From assembly GCA_027943335.1 (NCBI GenBank), contig BSBK01008424.1:310001-374000 (forward strand): 64,000 bases of DNA, written 5' to 3'. Both the position numbers and the translations under genes were made by a program. Below the pieces are notes generated by a model that saw only the letters and a list, made by a program, of their open reading frames with translations, searched no databases and was not told the origin of the DNA. Of this stretch, positions 1 through 11,100 are shown in pieces (position 1 is the stretch's first letter; each line of letters begins with the position of its first letter). The stretch is from Chamaecyparis obtusa. Taxonomy: Eukaryota > Streptophyta > Pinopsida > Cupressales > Cupressaceae.

Positions 1-280
1 CCTCTTGATCTATTACATCTTCAATATTTGGTTGGTCAATGGAAAAGATATTCCTCTAAAAATCACCAGTGTCTTTTTGTACTTCTTCTAATTGATCGAC
101 CACTATACTTAAAGCTCTTCCCTTTACCAGATTTCATGCTGAATATTCATTGAGTGTATATTTTATTCCTCTCTTCATCAAATCTAGTATTGTGATTGCA
201 AGTGATATCTCTCTCATCACTTTTTCAGTAGTAAGTGTATATTTCCATTTGGCATCTATTTTCTTATATAACTCACCTTC
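1..280. other. Unassigned flank left of element A
   Basis: No feature can be named with confidence. On the minus strand an open stretch of about 50 codons (stop near 134) precedes the LTR boundary and is followed by further codons with two stops, so it may be a remnant of an older mobile-element protein. I do not recognise the family. Bases 276-280 (CCTTC) would be the left target-site copy of element A, but A's right end is missing, so this cannot be verified. Confidence 0.3.
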
Positions 281-1759
281 TGATGAACTACAACTGATTG
301 AATATCTGAGATGAACTAAAGAACTATGATTAGAGATCACCGAGTACTGAAATGATATGTAAGATGATTAAATTAGTTAATATGTTGGTTACAAACATTT
401 GAACATCTGTTGAAGAAGAAAAGATTGAGAACATAGATATCTACATGAGGAAAAGATGAATATGACAGAGAAGGAAATGGTAAACATTGGGTAACTTATT
501 TGATAAGGCTATGACTGTATATTGTTGACTTGAGCATGTTGCATTAATCTATCTTGAAGAAGATATTTGAAATTGAACAAGTCAATGTGGTTGGTAATTG
601 AAGTTTTCTATATACACCAAGCCAGTGCAGTGTATATCGAGTGACATTATTAACTGAGATAGTCTAACTAGTTATCATTGACACATTTCTATATTAACCG
701 AGTATGGATGAAAACATTAAATGCTAATATTAGCTGATAGAATATGATGAGCTAGATATTGTTATGATTTTGAGGTTAAGGATGAAGTTTGTTATGAGAT
801 CCATGACTGACAAAATTTGAAGATAATCTAAAGGATGAGATTGAAATGTGTTATGAACACATCTACTGAGGAAGGTTTAAGTGGCAAAATGAATGATGGA
901 GATTAGCAGAAAAATATGATGGTTGATAAGAATTCTTTTTACCTGTCTATATAAGAGACATGAGTTTCATTGATGAAACTATACCGGAAGAAGAAGACTG
1001 TAGAGAATTCACTTGAAGATTGTTTTCATGCATACCTGATCAAATTGGTTATTGAAGAACCGAGTTGTAGAGTTTTATCGAGTGTCAGAAAACCATTTAC
1101 CGAGTGAAAGTAAGTTGAGATATTGAAGGAAGTGAATTTTTTAATGATCAGAGGATTATTTATAGGGGCTTAGCATAGATCTAAATATCTATAATTGAGT
1201 TGTAATTGAATCAGATCATTACTGTATCAGTTTAACCATTGATTTAGAAAATCTCTTAACCAAGAGGACTTGACATTCTTATGTTCTACCCTATGACATT
1301 CTATTGAATGTAAAGTGTTATCTTGTTGATCCCATAGTGAATGCTAGTCAAAAGTGAATGGTTAGTGATAAATCCTCTAACAAGGTCACACTTAACAGTG
1401 TGTATTATAACCTTTAACAGGGTTGGCTCTTCACCGAGCTCACTTCAGAAGAGTGAAATATTTTGGGTTACCAGTCCTAGGTGGTTTTTCCCTTAACAAG
1501 GTTTCCACATTAAATCATTGCGTTATGTGTTACTTGTTATGATTGTTTTGCTATCATAATTTTCATACTGCATAATTGATTTAGTCAGTAATCACATTTG
1601 AATATTTATTGATAATTGGTAAAGTGAACAGATAGATTGAAATTATATGTTACCGAGCTACATATTTTGGTTAAATTATTTTGTGAAGTACATCTTTATA
1701 TTTGAGACTGTAAGATAACTAATCTAACTAATTCACCCCCCCTCTTAGTTATTCTAACA
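281..1759 (+). repeat. 5' LTR of copia element A
   Basis: This 1,479-bp LTR begins TGATGAACTAC and ends TTATTCTAACA, matching two other LTRs in the window (2098-2288 plus 19591-20879, and 33487-34973) in start, end and length. A C-rich tract near 1737 precedes the end, and a Met-tRNA-type primer site follows. It is the most diverged of the three, in line with A being the outer, older element. Nothing coding was found in it. Confidence 0.9.
947..955 (+). promoter_or_regulatory. Putative TATA box of LTR A
   Basis: CTATATAAG lies about 670 bp into the LTR, a plausible spot for the retroelement promoter. Both LTRs of element B carry TATTTAAG at the equivalent place, so the two elements come from slightly different sublineages. 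Confidence 0.5.
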
Positions 1760-1761
1760 AT

Positions 1762-1773
1762 TGGTATCACAAC
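1762..1773 (+). promoter_or_regulatory. Primer binding site of element A (initiator Met-tRNA type)
   Basis: TGGTATCACAAC lies two bases after the LTR end and matches the usual plant copia primer site TGGTATCAGAGC apart from its 3' part. Reverse transcription would prime here. Confidence 0.7.
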
Positions 1774-1826
1774 TATATTGGTTTCTTGGAAGAAAGTTTT
1801 AAGGACTTGAGAAGAAAGATCACAAG

Positions 1827-2097
1827 ATGTATAAGAGGGAAGTGCCAAAGCTGAACAAGGACAACTTTACTACATGTAAATGTTGGATGAGACTTCACAT
1901 ATATGGAATTAGAGATTTTGCATCACATTTAATAGATCATGGCTACATACAACCAAATGTTGGACCTCTAACTCTTGATCAATTGAAAGACAGACATGAA
2001 CGCAACATTACTATGATAGAGATTGCTGCTGCTCTATCTAATGCTGAATTTGAGGATGTAAAAGATTTCACTACAACAAAGCAAATGTGGGATAAAC
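1827..2097 (+). pseudogene. Element A gag, first segment
   Basis: This is the N-terminal part of a Ty1/copia Gag (capsid) protein, starting MYKREVPKLNKDNF. It closely matches the start of element B's gag at 20946. The coding sequence stops being gag at 2097, where element B's LTR begins, and the next stretch (after the target duplication) is found at 34974. It is therefore interrupted rather than simply truncated. The family motif with an aromatic WxxRM core is altered (CKCWMRL here, IWQSRMRL in B). Confidence 0.85.
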
Positions 2098-2288
2098 TGA
2101 TGAACTACAATTGATTGAGAAACTGATTAATGAACTTCAAGGGATTAGAGATCACTGAGAACTGAACTTTTATGTAAGATAATTGAATTAGTTTTTATGT
2201 TGTCATTGATGTCAACTAGTTTTGACAATACTTATCATGTTAGTTGAAAATATCTAAACATCTATAAGAGGTGAAAAGATGTAGAACT
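2098..2288 (+). repeat. 5' LTR of element B, first 191 bp
   Basis: It matches the first part of the LTR at 33487. The Tat element interrupts it after 2288, and 2284-2288 (GAACT) is the left copy of that element's 5-bp target duplication. The rest of this LTR resumes at 19591. Confidence 0.92.
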
Positions 2289-3303
2289 TGTACACACTAA
2301 AATATGCACTTCTATGAACCATTACATGCAAGGTTGCTCAAGAATGAGGCCTCACAAAGCGGCTCATAGCTCTCTATGCATGGAGTTGCAAGATTGAAGA
2401 TTGCTCTCAGCTAGAGCTATAAACTCATGACCTTGCTAGTCAACCACACAATGAGAGATTCACAATGAAGACAAGGGCAACAATGCCAATATCTCCAAGA
2501 ATCTAAATGGAAATGCAATGCAAACTATATGAGAATGCAAACCTAAGCTAAATGATAACAATGCAATGCTTGAAAAGAAATCTAATCTATGAAAGGAAGT
2601 GCAAACTAAACTATGAAAGGAAATAGCAATGGATTACAAATCCTTCCTATTTAGACTATGTGAGATTGCATAAAAGGAAATCTACACTAAGAATGCCATG
2701 AATGCAATTATGAAAGCAAAACTATTATGAAAGGCAACTAAGAATGATGAAAGCAACAAGTCTTCAATGTCTTCAAAAAGCTCCAAATGTACCTAGAAAA
2801 CCTGCAGCATAACAATAGCATAAAATGTGGGTATGCAAATGAAGGAGAGAGCTCTCCTTTTATAAGAAATGAGGTGAAATGGACCATGGAGATTAAGAGG
2901 CAAAAAGTCTTAATCAACGGTGGAGCTTGAAAGAGGAGCAATCCATGTGCACAAGTATCCTCCAATGAGAGTGAAGTGTTGACTTTTGAGCCTCATGTGA
3001 GACAAAAAGTGCTTTTTCCCTTTTTATAAAATAAGAATAATGCTTTATTTGTGCAACTTAGGATAAGAGGAAAGTGGGGGCTTTTTTATTTAATTGAAAG
3101 GGGAGGAAATATTCCTTTTAATTAAATAAAGACTTAGGATAAATGGTTAGCCCAAGGATAAAAATCCAATATATGATCGAAATTAAGATTTGATCAAGAG
3201 ATTGATAATGTTGAAAATATTGATTATTGATCAAAATGATTCAGGATTGATAAATCAAATAAATGGGGCCCAAAGTCTAGGCGACTATTTTAGGGTGCAT
3301 ACA
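2289..3303 (-). repeat. 3' LTR of the Tat element
   Basis: It runs TGTACACACT to GGGTGCATACA on the plus strand. Compared base by base with 18571-19585 it differs at 2939 (C versus A at 19221) and 3286 (T versus C at 19568). The short minus-strand open frame at 2738-2965, repeated in the other LTR, is not considered a gene. Confidence 0.95.
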
Positions 3304-3318
3304 TTTGCCCCTCTTTGA
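3304..3318 (-). promoter_or_regulatory. Polypurine tract of the Tat element
   Basis: Read on the minus strand this is AGTCAAAGAGGGGCAAA directly against the 3' LTR, the expected place and composition for the plus-strand DNA primer. Confidence 0.75.
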
Positions 3319-4040
3319 CTAATGTGTGATCGATTTGGGAACACATGCAGTCAAAGAAGAATTGAAATGTGAGATCGATTTGGGATCACAAAACAACTCA
3401 GATATGAGGTCGATTCGAGATCACATCTGGTCAAACATAGACAAAAGCTTAGACCAACACCGTCGCTGCTAGGTGCAAATCAAGCTTTAGACAAAACTAT
3501 CACCGTCGCTGCTAGGCAATAATCAATGTCTAAAAATGGGAGATAAGAGTCTCAAATTTGAGCAAAAGCTCACAAAAGATGTCTGAATCAAGAGAATCAA
3601 GCAATTGGGGATGAGAATCCCATAGGTACTGCCCCCTCGGAATCGAAATCGAAATCAGGTAGAGGAGAACAGCGAATTGATAAGGATTTGATCAAATCAG
3701 AATGAAATCACAATCGAAGGTAAGGGTCAATAGGTTAACCATTAGGCAATGAAACATGCCCCAGCGATGAGCTAGAAGAAAATAGACAGGGTGAATGAAA
3801 GACTAGAAAATTGAGAGACATGAAAAGGAAGAAATTCCACTGAAAATCAAATTATGCCTCAAAAAGTCAGCCAACTGCGCAGAAGGGGGGAAAGAATTTG
3901 AAACGCGGTTTTGACTATGAAGATGACCTTGGATTTCGATTTCGAGTCCGAAAATGGATCCAGGACGTCGAAATTAGCTAGGGGTGCAATTTTCGCGCAA
4001 TTCCGAGGTGTTTTGAAAATTAGGTCAAAAAGTCAAAATG
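3319..4040. other. Non-coding spacer between polypurine tract and PMD promoter
   Basis: No convincing gene. It contains about three copies of a GATCGATTTGGGATCACA-like unit between 3327 and 3435 and two copies of CACCGTCGCTGCTAGG at about 3459 and 3501. The rest is A-rich. These repeats lie upstream of the antisense gene's TATA box and could be part of its promoter, though nothing in the sequence proves that. Confidence 0.5.
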
Positions 4041-4050
4041 CTATAAAAGG
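4041..4050 (+). promoter_or_regulatory. TATA box of the antisense PMD gene
   Basis: CTATAAAAGG is a textbook plant TATA box, 73 bp upstream of the proposed ATG at 4123. That places the transcription start near 4075 and gives a short 5' leader. It indicates an RNA polymerase II promoter independent of the LTR. Confidence 0.75.
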
Positions 4051-4122
4051 GGTCAAAATGTCATTTTCAAAAATCATTTGTCTTTTAGTGATTTGAGAAT
4101 TTCAGAGCTTTAGAGAGAGAAA

Positions 4123-6514
4123 ATGGCTCAGCAAGCAGGAGTTCCCGTCCACAGGCATCGATTCGAGCGCGCCCGGTTGCATAACCGGCCACCACACTAT
4201 CCTGCCCCGGTATGTTTTCGAAAAACTCAAGCTTTTTGATCATTTCTAGCATTTAATAGCTTTTTTAGCACGTTTTTTTTCAAATTTTAAATTTCAAAAT
4301 TTTTGGTTGTGCGAAATATCGCGCGATACTTTAGAAGTATCGCTCGCTTTGGGGAGAAGTATCGCGCGACACTTCGCGTGCCCCAAAAGTATCGCACGCT
4401 TTGGGCATCAGTATCGCACGATACTGGGTGAAAGATCGCGCGATAGCGGGCGAAGTATCGCCCGACATAAGGTTTATCGCCCTACTATAGGGAGAAGTAT
4501 CGCACGATACTTCTCTGAAAAAGAATATCGCCCAGTTGAAAATTTTGATATTTAATGCATTTTTTGAGCAAAAATGACATGGGTCTAGACAATGTTACGT
4601 TCTTAAGATGTTTTATACTGAGTTTTTTTTGGACATCCATTTTGATATGTACTAACAACGGGTTTGGTTTTGGCTTGCAGGAGGTTTTTCCGGCGCTCAT
4701 TATTAGAGCGCCGAAGGTGACTGGGTTGCGGTGTGTCCGAGATCTGGATGATCCGGGCAATGCCGATATCAGGGCTATGGGATTCCGGTATCTGCTGAGA
4801 TACCCATATATCCGAGCAGACCATGGGTTGTTGACTGCTCTTGCCGAGAGATGGCATAGTGAGCACAACACCTTCCATCTGCCTACTGGAGAGGCGTCGA
4901 TCACTTTGGAGGACGTCTACAGGATCTTACGAGTGCCATGCCATGGAGAGCCTGTAAGTATAATCATGTTTTGATATATAATCATAAATGTAATGTTTCC
5001 ATGTGATGAAAACTAACATGATTTGTTTTTTGTCACAGGTATACTATGATCAGGACGTCACTGAGGGGCGCCGGTTGATTCAGGAGATGTTTCAGGATGT
5101 GACCATCCTAGACAGGCATGTCAGCTGGGAGCGACTGCTTGATGACTTCGGCCGAGACTATCCGGTGCCATGTATTGTGGCATCGATCATTTCACAGATC
5201 CTGATGACTGATCGCAGTCAGAAGGGATTCCCGCTCGGATGGGGCAGACTACTGGTAGACTTGGTAGGCAGGCCTCGACGGATGGCATGGGGGCCTGCGA
5301 TCTTAGCAGAGATGTATCATGAGCTGCATGAGATCGTCTACAGGGACGGCCGGACATGGACGTGTGGTGCCATCCTGGCACAGGTATGGGCATGGGAGCA
5401 CATTGCTGTAGTGCGTCCTAGGGTTCAGCCGAGGGAGAGGAGGTACCCATTCATTTATAGGTACATCGGATTTATATCACATGCCCATTCAGGGGATGTG
5501 ACCTACTATCGGCGGATTCTGGATGAGATAGCCTCATTCACATGGAGGCCATACAGGGAGGTGGAGGTTTGGGGGGATGCTGCAGAGGAGCTGAGCTATA
5601 TGCTGTGCAGTCGGCCACTGGTAGGTCGATATGCAGATATCATAGAGAGATTTTGCATCAGTCGGGTGTGGCGGCAGTTCGGGAGGCAGCAGCGAGTCTC
5701 GACAGAGACTACTACTTATGCCAGAGCCAGGGATGAGGAGGGACATGGGTGGCTACCCATGCTGGATTATCAGCAGGCTGTCGCAGAGACAGCAGCTATC
5801 AGGAGCGAGCCTTGGGATTATTTCCCAGATGTGGCAGACGCAGGGGCTGATGGAGCCTACAAAGCAGAGTGGCGGAGGGTACCATTCCCTCGATTTACAG
5901 TACCAGATGCTCAGGTGCTAGCGCCGGGAGGAGAGGGAGGAGAGGGAGGGGACGGAGGAGACGGAGGGGACGGAGGAGAGGAGGGAGGAGATGGAGGAGA
6001 TGGCAGGAGGGGGAGAGGGAGGAGGATGGAGAGAGGAGAGGGGTCGGGATCAGGTGGCCGAAAATGGTCACGGGGACAGAGATCAGCCACTCCTGAGGAG
6101 GAGGTGAGACCAGCTCGCCGGCAGGTGGAGGTACAGCAGGAGCAGCCTGCGGGGGGAGAGGATCTGAGAGCCCAGATACAGGCTCGGGAGACCGAGATAC
6201 AGCAGCTGCGGACCACCATAGCTGTGAGAGATCAGCAGCTCCTGGATCTGAGGGCAGAGCGGGATCAGCAGATAGCTGATCTCAGAGCAGAGATAGCACG
6301 CGGTGAGGCGATGGCACAGACCGAGGCACTGGAGCTCCGACGGGAGTCAGCGAGGGCTGCTTACTATCACGGATTATATCTGCAGGCCGTCCCAGAGGGT
6401 GAGAGAGCACCATCATACTCTCAGCGGGCAGGGGTATCAGACGTGGCTTTTGATAGGAGAGCTATGCCTCCTCCACCACCACGAGCTCCTCACGAGGGTG
6501 GTAGCGAGTCTTAG
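4123..6514 (+). CDS. Plant mobile domain (PMD) protein, three exons, antisense within the Tat element
   Basis: Proposed exons are 4123-4209, 4681-4953 and 5039-6514, with GT-AG introns of 471 and 85 bp, both phase 0, giving 611 residues. Exon 2 and the start of exon 3 carry the PMD signature (FRYLLRYPYI, LLTALAERWH, TFHLPTGE, ITLEDVYRIL), as in the MAIN/MAIL1 family. After the domain come an acidic Gly-rich tract (about residues 418-453), a basic RGRGRR patch and a predicted coiled coil (about 495-560). MAIN and MAIL1 act in nuclear gene expression and transposon silencing in Arabidopsis; function in the element is inferred only. The ATG is the first after the TATA box and opens a frame that splices cleanly. 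No disabling change was seen. Exons are clearly richer in GC than the surrounding element. Confidence 0.85.
4312..4540 (+). repeat. Motif cluster A: TATCGC palindromes in intron 1 of the PMD gene
   Basis: About nine copies of TATCGC, several extended to the near-perfect palindrome GTATCGCGCGATAC or GTATCGCACGATAC, are packed into 230 bp inside intron 1. The main orientation is TATCGC on the plus strand, the PMD gene's sense strand. The same motif forms clusters at 16589-16812 and 18235-18455. Confidence 0.85.
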
Positions 6515-8182
6515 GGTTAGGTCTTAGGTTGTTTGGACATATTTTGAGACTTTTGATCCAGATTTTGGGATCTCATATTGTATATCATGACATTTATTGA
6601 TTTATGAGATTACTGGATGTTCGGTATATCATGTGTATTTGTCTCACTTATGATGGATGTATCAGTTTATGTATATTGTCTTGTCATTTTGCTCAAAATG
6701 CTTATGTATGTGCTTATGTATGTTCTCTCTCATAGTTGTATGTTTAATTCTCATATGTATGATGTAGACTTATGTTTTTTGAAAATGACGGTTTGTAATA
6801 TAGATATGATGATGTGATTAACCCCTTGTGATGAATAGGAACAGGTTCGAGATGAAAAAGACAAGGAGCGAAAGACATGATCAAGAAGAAGAGAAGGTGA
6901 GCGCAGTTGACTAACAGGTCCATGTAGGATGAAAAGGAGAGCTCTCTCCATGTGCAAGATGCAAGACTAGACTAACATGACCCTAAAAATGCAAGCTACT
7001 ATGAAAGTGGTTGACTTGCAAGGTCACAACGCTTATAGACATCTAATTATCATCATCGAGCGTTATTGGTAGCGTCGTAAGATCATACAATGCACACTAG
7101 CATTACTATGCGGATATGAATATGATCTTTATCAGATAGAAATGTGGAAATCTTACCTAGGCATCAAAGACATATAGGTCAAGATGACTAATGCAGTAAG
7201 ATTACCTAAGTTTGATATGGCGAGATTATGCTTGTATCAGGACACATGAAAGTCAGGATAGCTAAAAGCATGCACTCGCAAAACAGTCAAGGATAATACC
7301 TTGTCAATCCATAGTGTCAAGTAGGACCAGCATAAATGCTCATGACAGTTAGGACCAACAAAATATACCCACAAGCAGATAAAGAAAGAAAACATGTTCT
7401 CATTCCCTCAGTCTTCTAGCTATGCATCATCGAAAACTTCTCAGGGAGAGATCACTCATCAAAAGAAATCCTCATAGACAGCACACAAAGAAAAATAAAG
7501 TCATCATATCGCCAGCGAGTTGATTGTTTAAGTGCGTGTGTGTTGGTCATAGAGTCAATTTCTGAGTATCATATCTGCAAATGGGAAATATCGCATCATA
7601 CTGTGGACTATTGGGTAAGACATCTGATAAGTGTTAAGAAACACTCGACGCAAGGGTAGTGTTGAAAAAAACACTGTTTGGGGTGGTGTTGAAAAACACC
7701 TGTTATGAAATGCCCCAAGAGACAAACGCACCAAAAGGACCTATGCGAACAGTTATGCCCCCTAGACAAAGACAAAGACCAATTCCAGACTAGGCCAAAT
7801 AAGGTCAAGGCATGATGGAAAGTGGTTAAGTGTCGAGGACGCATGCTAACAAATAGGGGTACAAAGGCCTCAAGTAGCGCCTGTTTCCAGGTTTTCACCA
7901 CTTGGAATCATTTTTTTCATTTTTTCATTTTTTTGATTTTGATTTTTTTTTTTTTTTTTTGATTTTTTTGTATTTTTGCTACCAAGGCGCCTATTGCTAG
8001 GTTTTCACCAAGGCACTTTTTCTATTTTTTTGAATTTTTGAATTTTTTTTGATTTTTTTTGTAGTTTTTTCAGGACTTTTTATGCTTTTTAGGATTTTTT
8101 CAGCATCATATATGAATTTTTTTGGAATTTTTTTTAGGACCAATAAAATATATACAAAAGATGCCCCCAGACAGAACGGGCA
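6515..8182. other. Spacer between convergent PMD and pol genes
   Basis: No gene is supported. The PMD gene ends at 6514 and pol, on the other strand, ends at 8183, so the two are tail to tail. The stretch from about 7913 to 8135 is T-rich low-complexity DNA with two nearby copies of a GCGCCT..AGGTTTTCACCA unit (about 7876 and 7988). It presumably holds the 3' ends of both transcripts, but I see no definite poly(A) signal. Confidence 0.55.
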
Positions 8183-11100
8183 TCAAGGATAGAACTTCTT
8201 AAGGTGCACAATGTTGATGGGATCAGGGAGCTGTTCTCCATCAGGATCTGACAGTAAATACGCACCAGTACCAAAAGCAGCTGTGATGACATATGGTCCA
8301 AGCCAGTTAGGTTCAAACTTGCCCTTTTGCTCTCTGTTTTGCTGGTTCTTAGGGTTTTCTCGTAAAATAAGATCACCTATTTGAAATTCTCTAGGGCGAA
8401 CCTTCTTGTTGAATGCTTTGGACATACGTTTCTGATACGCTCTCATATGATCAAAGGAAGCCTTACGCTTCTCATCTAGAAGTTCTAGTTCTTGAAACCT
8501 CATGGCACGGTAATCCTCATCTGTAATCAAACCTTTGAGTGAGACTCTGAGGGATGGTATCTCGACTTCTAAAGGTAGTATTGCTTCAGCGCCATAGGTG
8601 AGAGAGAAAGGAGTGGCTCCTGTAGGTGTACGAATACTTGTTCGGTAAGCCCATAGTGCTGGATTGATTTGTAAGTGCCAATCCCTACCATTCTTGTGTA
8701 CTGTTCTATGAAGAATCTTAAGAATGGTTTTGTTAGAAGCTTCTGCCTGTCCGTTTCCTTGTGGGAAATATATGGAGGACCAATGTTGCTTGATTTTAAA
8801 CTTTTTGCATAGGTGCTTTAGGTCTTTATTCTTAAATTGACCTCCATTGTCAGTAATGATCTCAGAAGGCACTCCAAATCGGCAAATGATATGGTTCAAG
8901 ATGAACAAAGAAATGGTCCTTCCTGAAGCAACAGAAAGTGGTACGGCCTCCACCCATTTTGTGAAGTAGTCAGTGGCAGTAATAATGAACTTGTGTCCAC
9001 CTGATGAGTTGGGGTGAATTTGCCCAACCAGATCAAAGGCCCAGCGCTGAAATGGCCAATGAGAAATAGAAGGGATTAGTTCCCTACCCGGAGCATGAAT
9101 CAGGTTGCCGTGTTTCTGACATTTTTCACATGACTTAGCAAAGGTGACTGCGTCTATCTGCATTGTGGGCCAATAATATCCCGCCCTAAGCAACCTTCGG
9201 GCCATGGCAAGACCGTTAGAATGCCCACCACAAATGCCCTCGTGGATGTCAGCTAACGCTCGGTTGGATTCCTCCTTTTCCAAGCACCTAAGGAGTGTCC
9301 CATCTAAACCTCTTCTATATAAGTCACCAGAGATGAGGGTGTGGCGAGAGGCGTTACGGATGAGGTTTCGGCGTTCGGAGCGGGTGAATGTGTCAGGGAT
9401 GATGCCATCACGAAGATATGAATAGATAGCACCATATCGAGAAGACTCGTGTGTGATAATGGCACAAATGACACGGCTTTCAGATGAGTCAAAGATGAGA
9501 TGGTGTAGCTCTTCCACCAGGAATTCAAATCTGGATTCATGTGTCTCCAACTGAAGAAGTGAAGCTAATGTGGCCATGGCGTCTGCAGCTTTGTTCTCCA
9601 TCCTAGGGATTTGTTGAAACGTCACAAATGTGAAATAGCGTTTCAAAGAATCAACCATCTTTTTATAGGGTATCAATTTGTCATCCTTGGTTTGATACTC
9701 CTCATTGACTTGGTTGATGATTAGCTGAGAATCCCCAAAGACATGTAATTCTGTGATATTCCATTCTATAGCCATTTTCAAGCCATTAGTTAATGCTTCA
9801 TATTCTGCAATATTATTGGTACATGGGAATAATAGTTTATAAGACTTCGGAATGTTGTACCCATGTGGAGAAACAAATAACACTCCAGCACCTGACCCAT
9901 TTTGCATGCGGGAGCCATCAAAGAACATTGTCCAAGTGCGAGTAGTGGTATATAAGATGTGTTCATCTGGGAATTCCACTTGGACTGGCATACTATCCTG
10001 GATTGGAAAATCAGCTAATTGGTCAGCAATAGCTTGCCCTTTTATTGCCTTCCTTTCAACGTACTCTATGTCAAATTCAGTGAGGACCATCATCCATTTA
10101 GCAAGTCTACCCGTCAGGGCAGCCTTACCAAGCAAATATTTAAGGGGATCAATTTTGGCAATCAAGTGTATGGTATGAGCAAGCATGTAGTGGCGCAACT
10201 TTTGAGAAGCAAACACCACCGCGAGACAAGACTTCTCAATATTATTGTAATTGATCTCATAAGAGACTAGAGTACGACTGATATAGTAGATGGCCCGTTC
10301 TTTCCCAGTATCATCTGTTTGAGCCAATAATGCCCCCAGGGAAGTGTCTGTAGCTGAGATATATAGAAGCAATAGTTTCCCTGAAATAGGAGGCATTAAG
10401 ATCGGAGGATTAGCCAAGTATTGTTTGATTTGATCTAGGCTCTTTTGACAATCCTCGTTCCAAACACAAGAAGCACCCTTATGCAATGTCTTGTTGAAGG
10501 GTTGCGCTCTATCTGCAAGCTGAGAAATAAACCTCCTAATTGATTGAAGACGTCCTTGAAGACTTCTCATTTGGCTGATATTTCGAGGAGGTGGCATATC
10601 TAGGATTTCTTGGACCTTTTCGGGATCAACCTCGATACCTTTTGCTGATATTATGAATCCTAAAAGTTTGCCTGAGGTGACGCCAAATGCGCACTTCTTT
10701 GGATTCAATCTGAGTTGAAATTGTTCCATACGATCTAGAATTACTTCCAGATCATTGAGGTGTGTGTCCCTTTTTCTTGATTTTGCCAGGGTATCATCCA
10801 CATAATCTTCCATATTTTTGTGCATCATATCATGAAAGATAGTTGTCATAGCTCTTTGGTAGGTTGCTCCTGCATTCTTTAACCCGAATGGCATGACGTT
10901 CCAACAATAGGTTCCCCATGCGCATGTAAAGGCTGTTTTCTCTTGGTCTTCAGGAGCTATTTTGATTTGATTATACCCCGAGAAACCATCCATTAGGGAA
11001 TATATGTCATAGCCCGCCGTCATGTCCACTATCATGTCAATTTTTGGAAGTGGAAAGTCATCCTTTGGGCATGCTTTGTTTAGATCTCTAAAATCTGTGT

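Noticed and set aside
2738..2965. 75-codon open frame, repeated at 19020-19247
   Set aside because: It lies inside both LTR copies of the Tat element, spans the TATA box and has no domain; it exists twice only because the LTR does.
4307..4904. Open frames over the TATCGC cluster and antisense to PMD exon 2
   Set aside because: The Arg/Ser/Ile-rich peptide is a translation of the repeat; the minus-strand frames are shadows of the better-supported PMD exon.
5911..6219. Minus-strand Pro/Ser-rich open frame
   Set aside because: It is the complement of the Gly-rich GGA/GAC tract in PMD exon 3.
4123..6514. Envelope-like third gene of the Tat element
   Set aside because: There is no signal peptide or membrane segment, the gene is antisense and has introns, and the PMD signature is clear.
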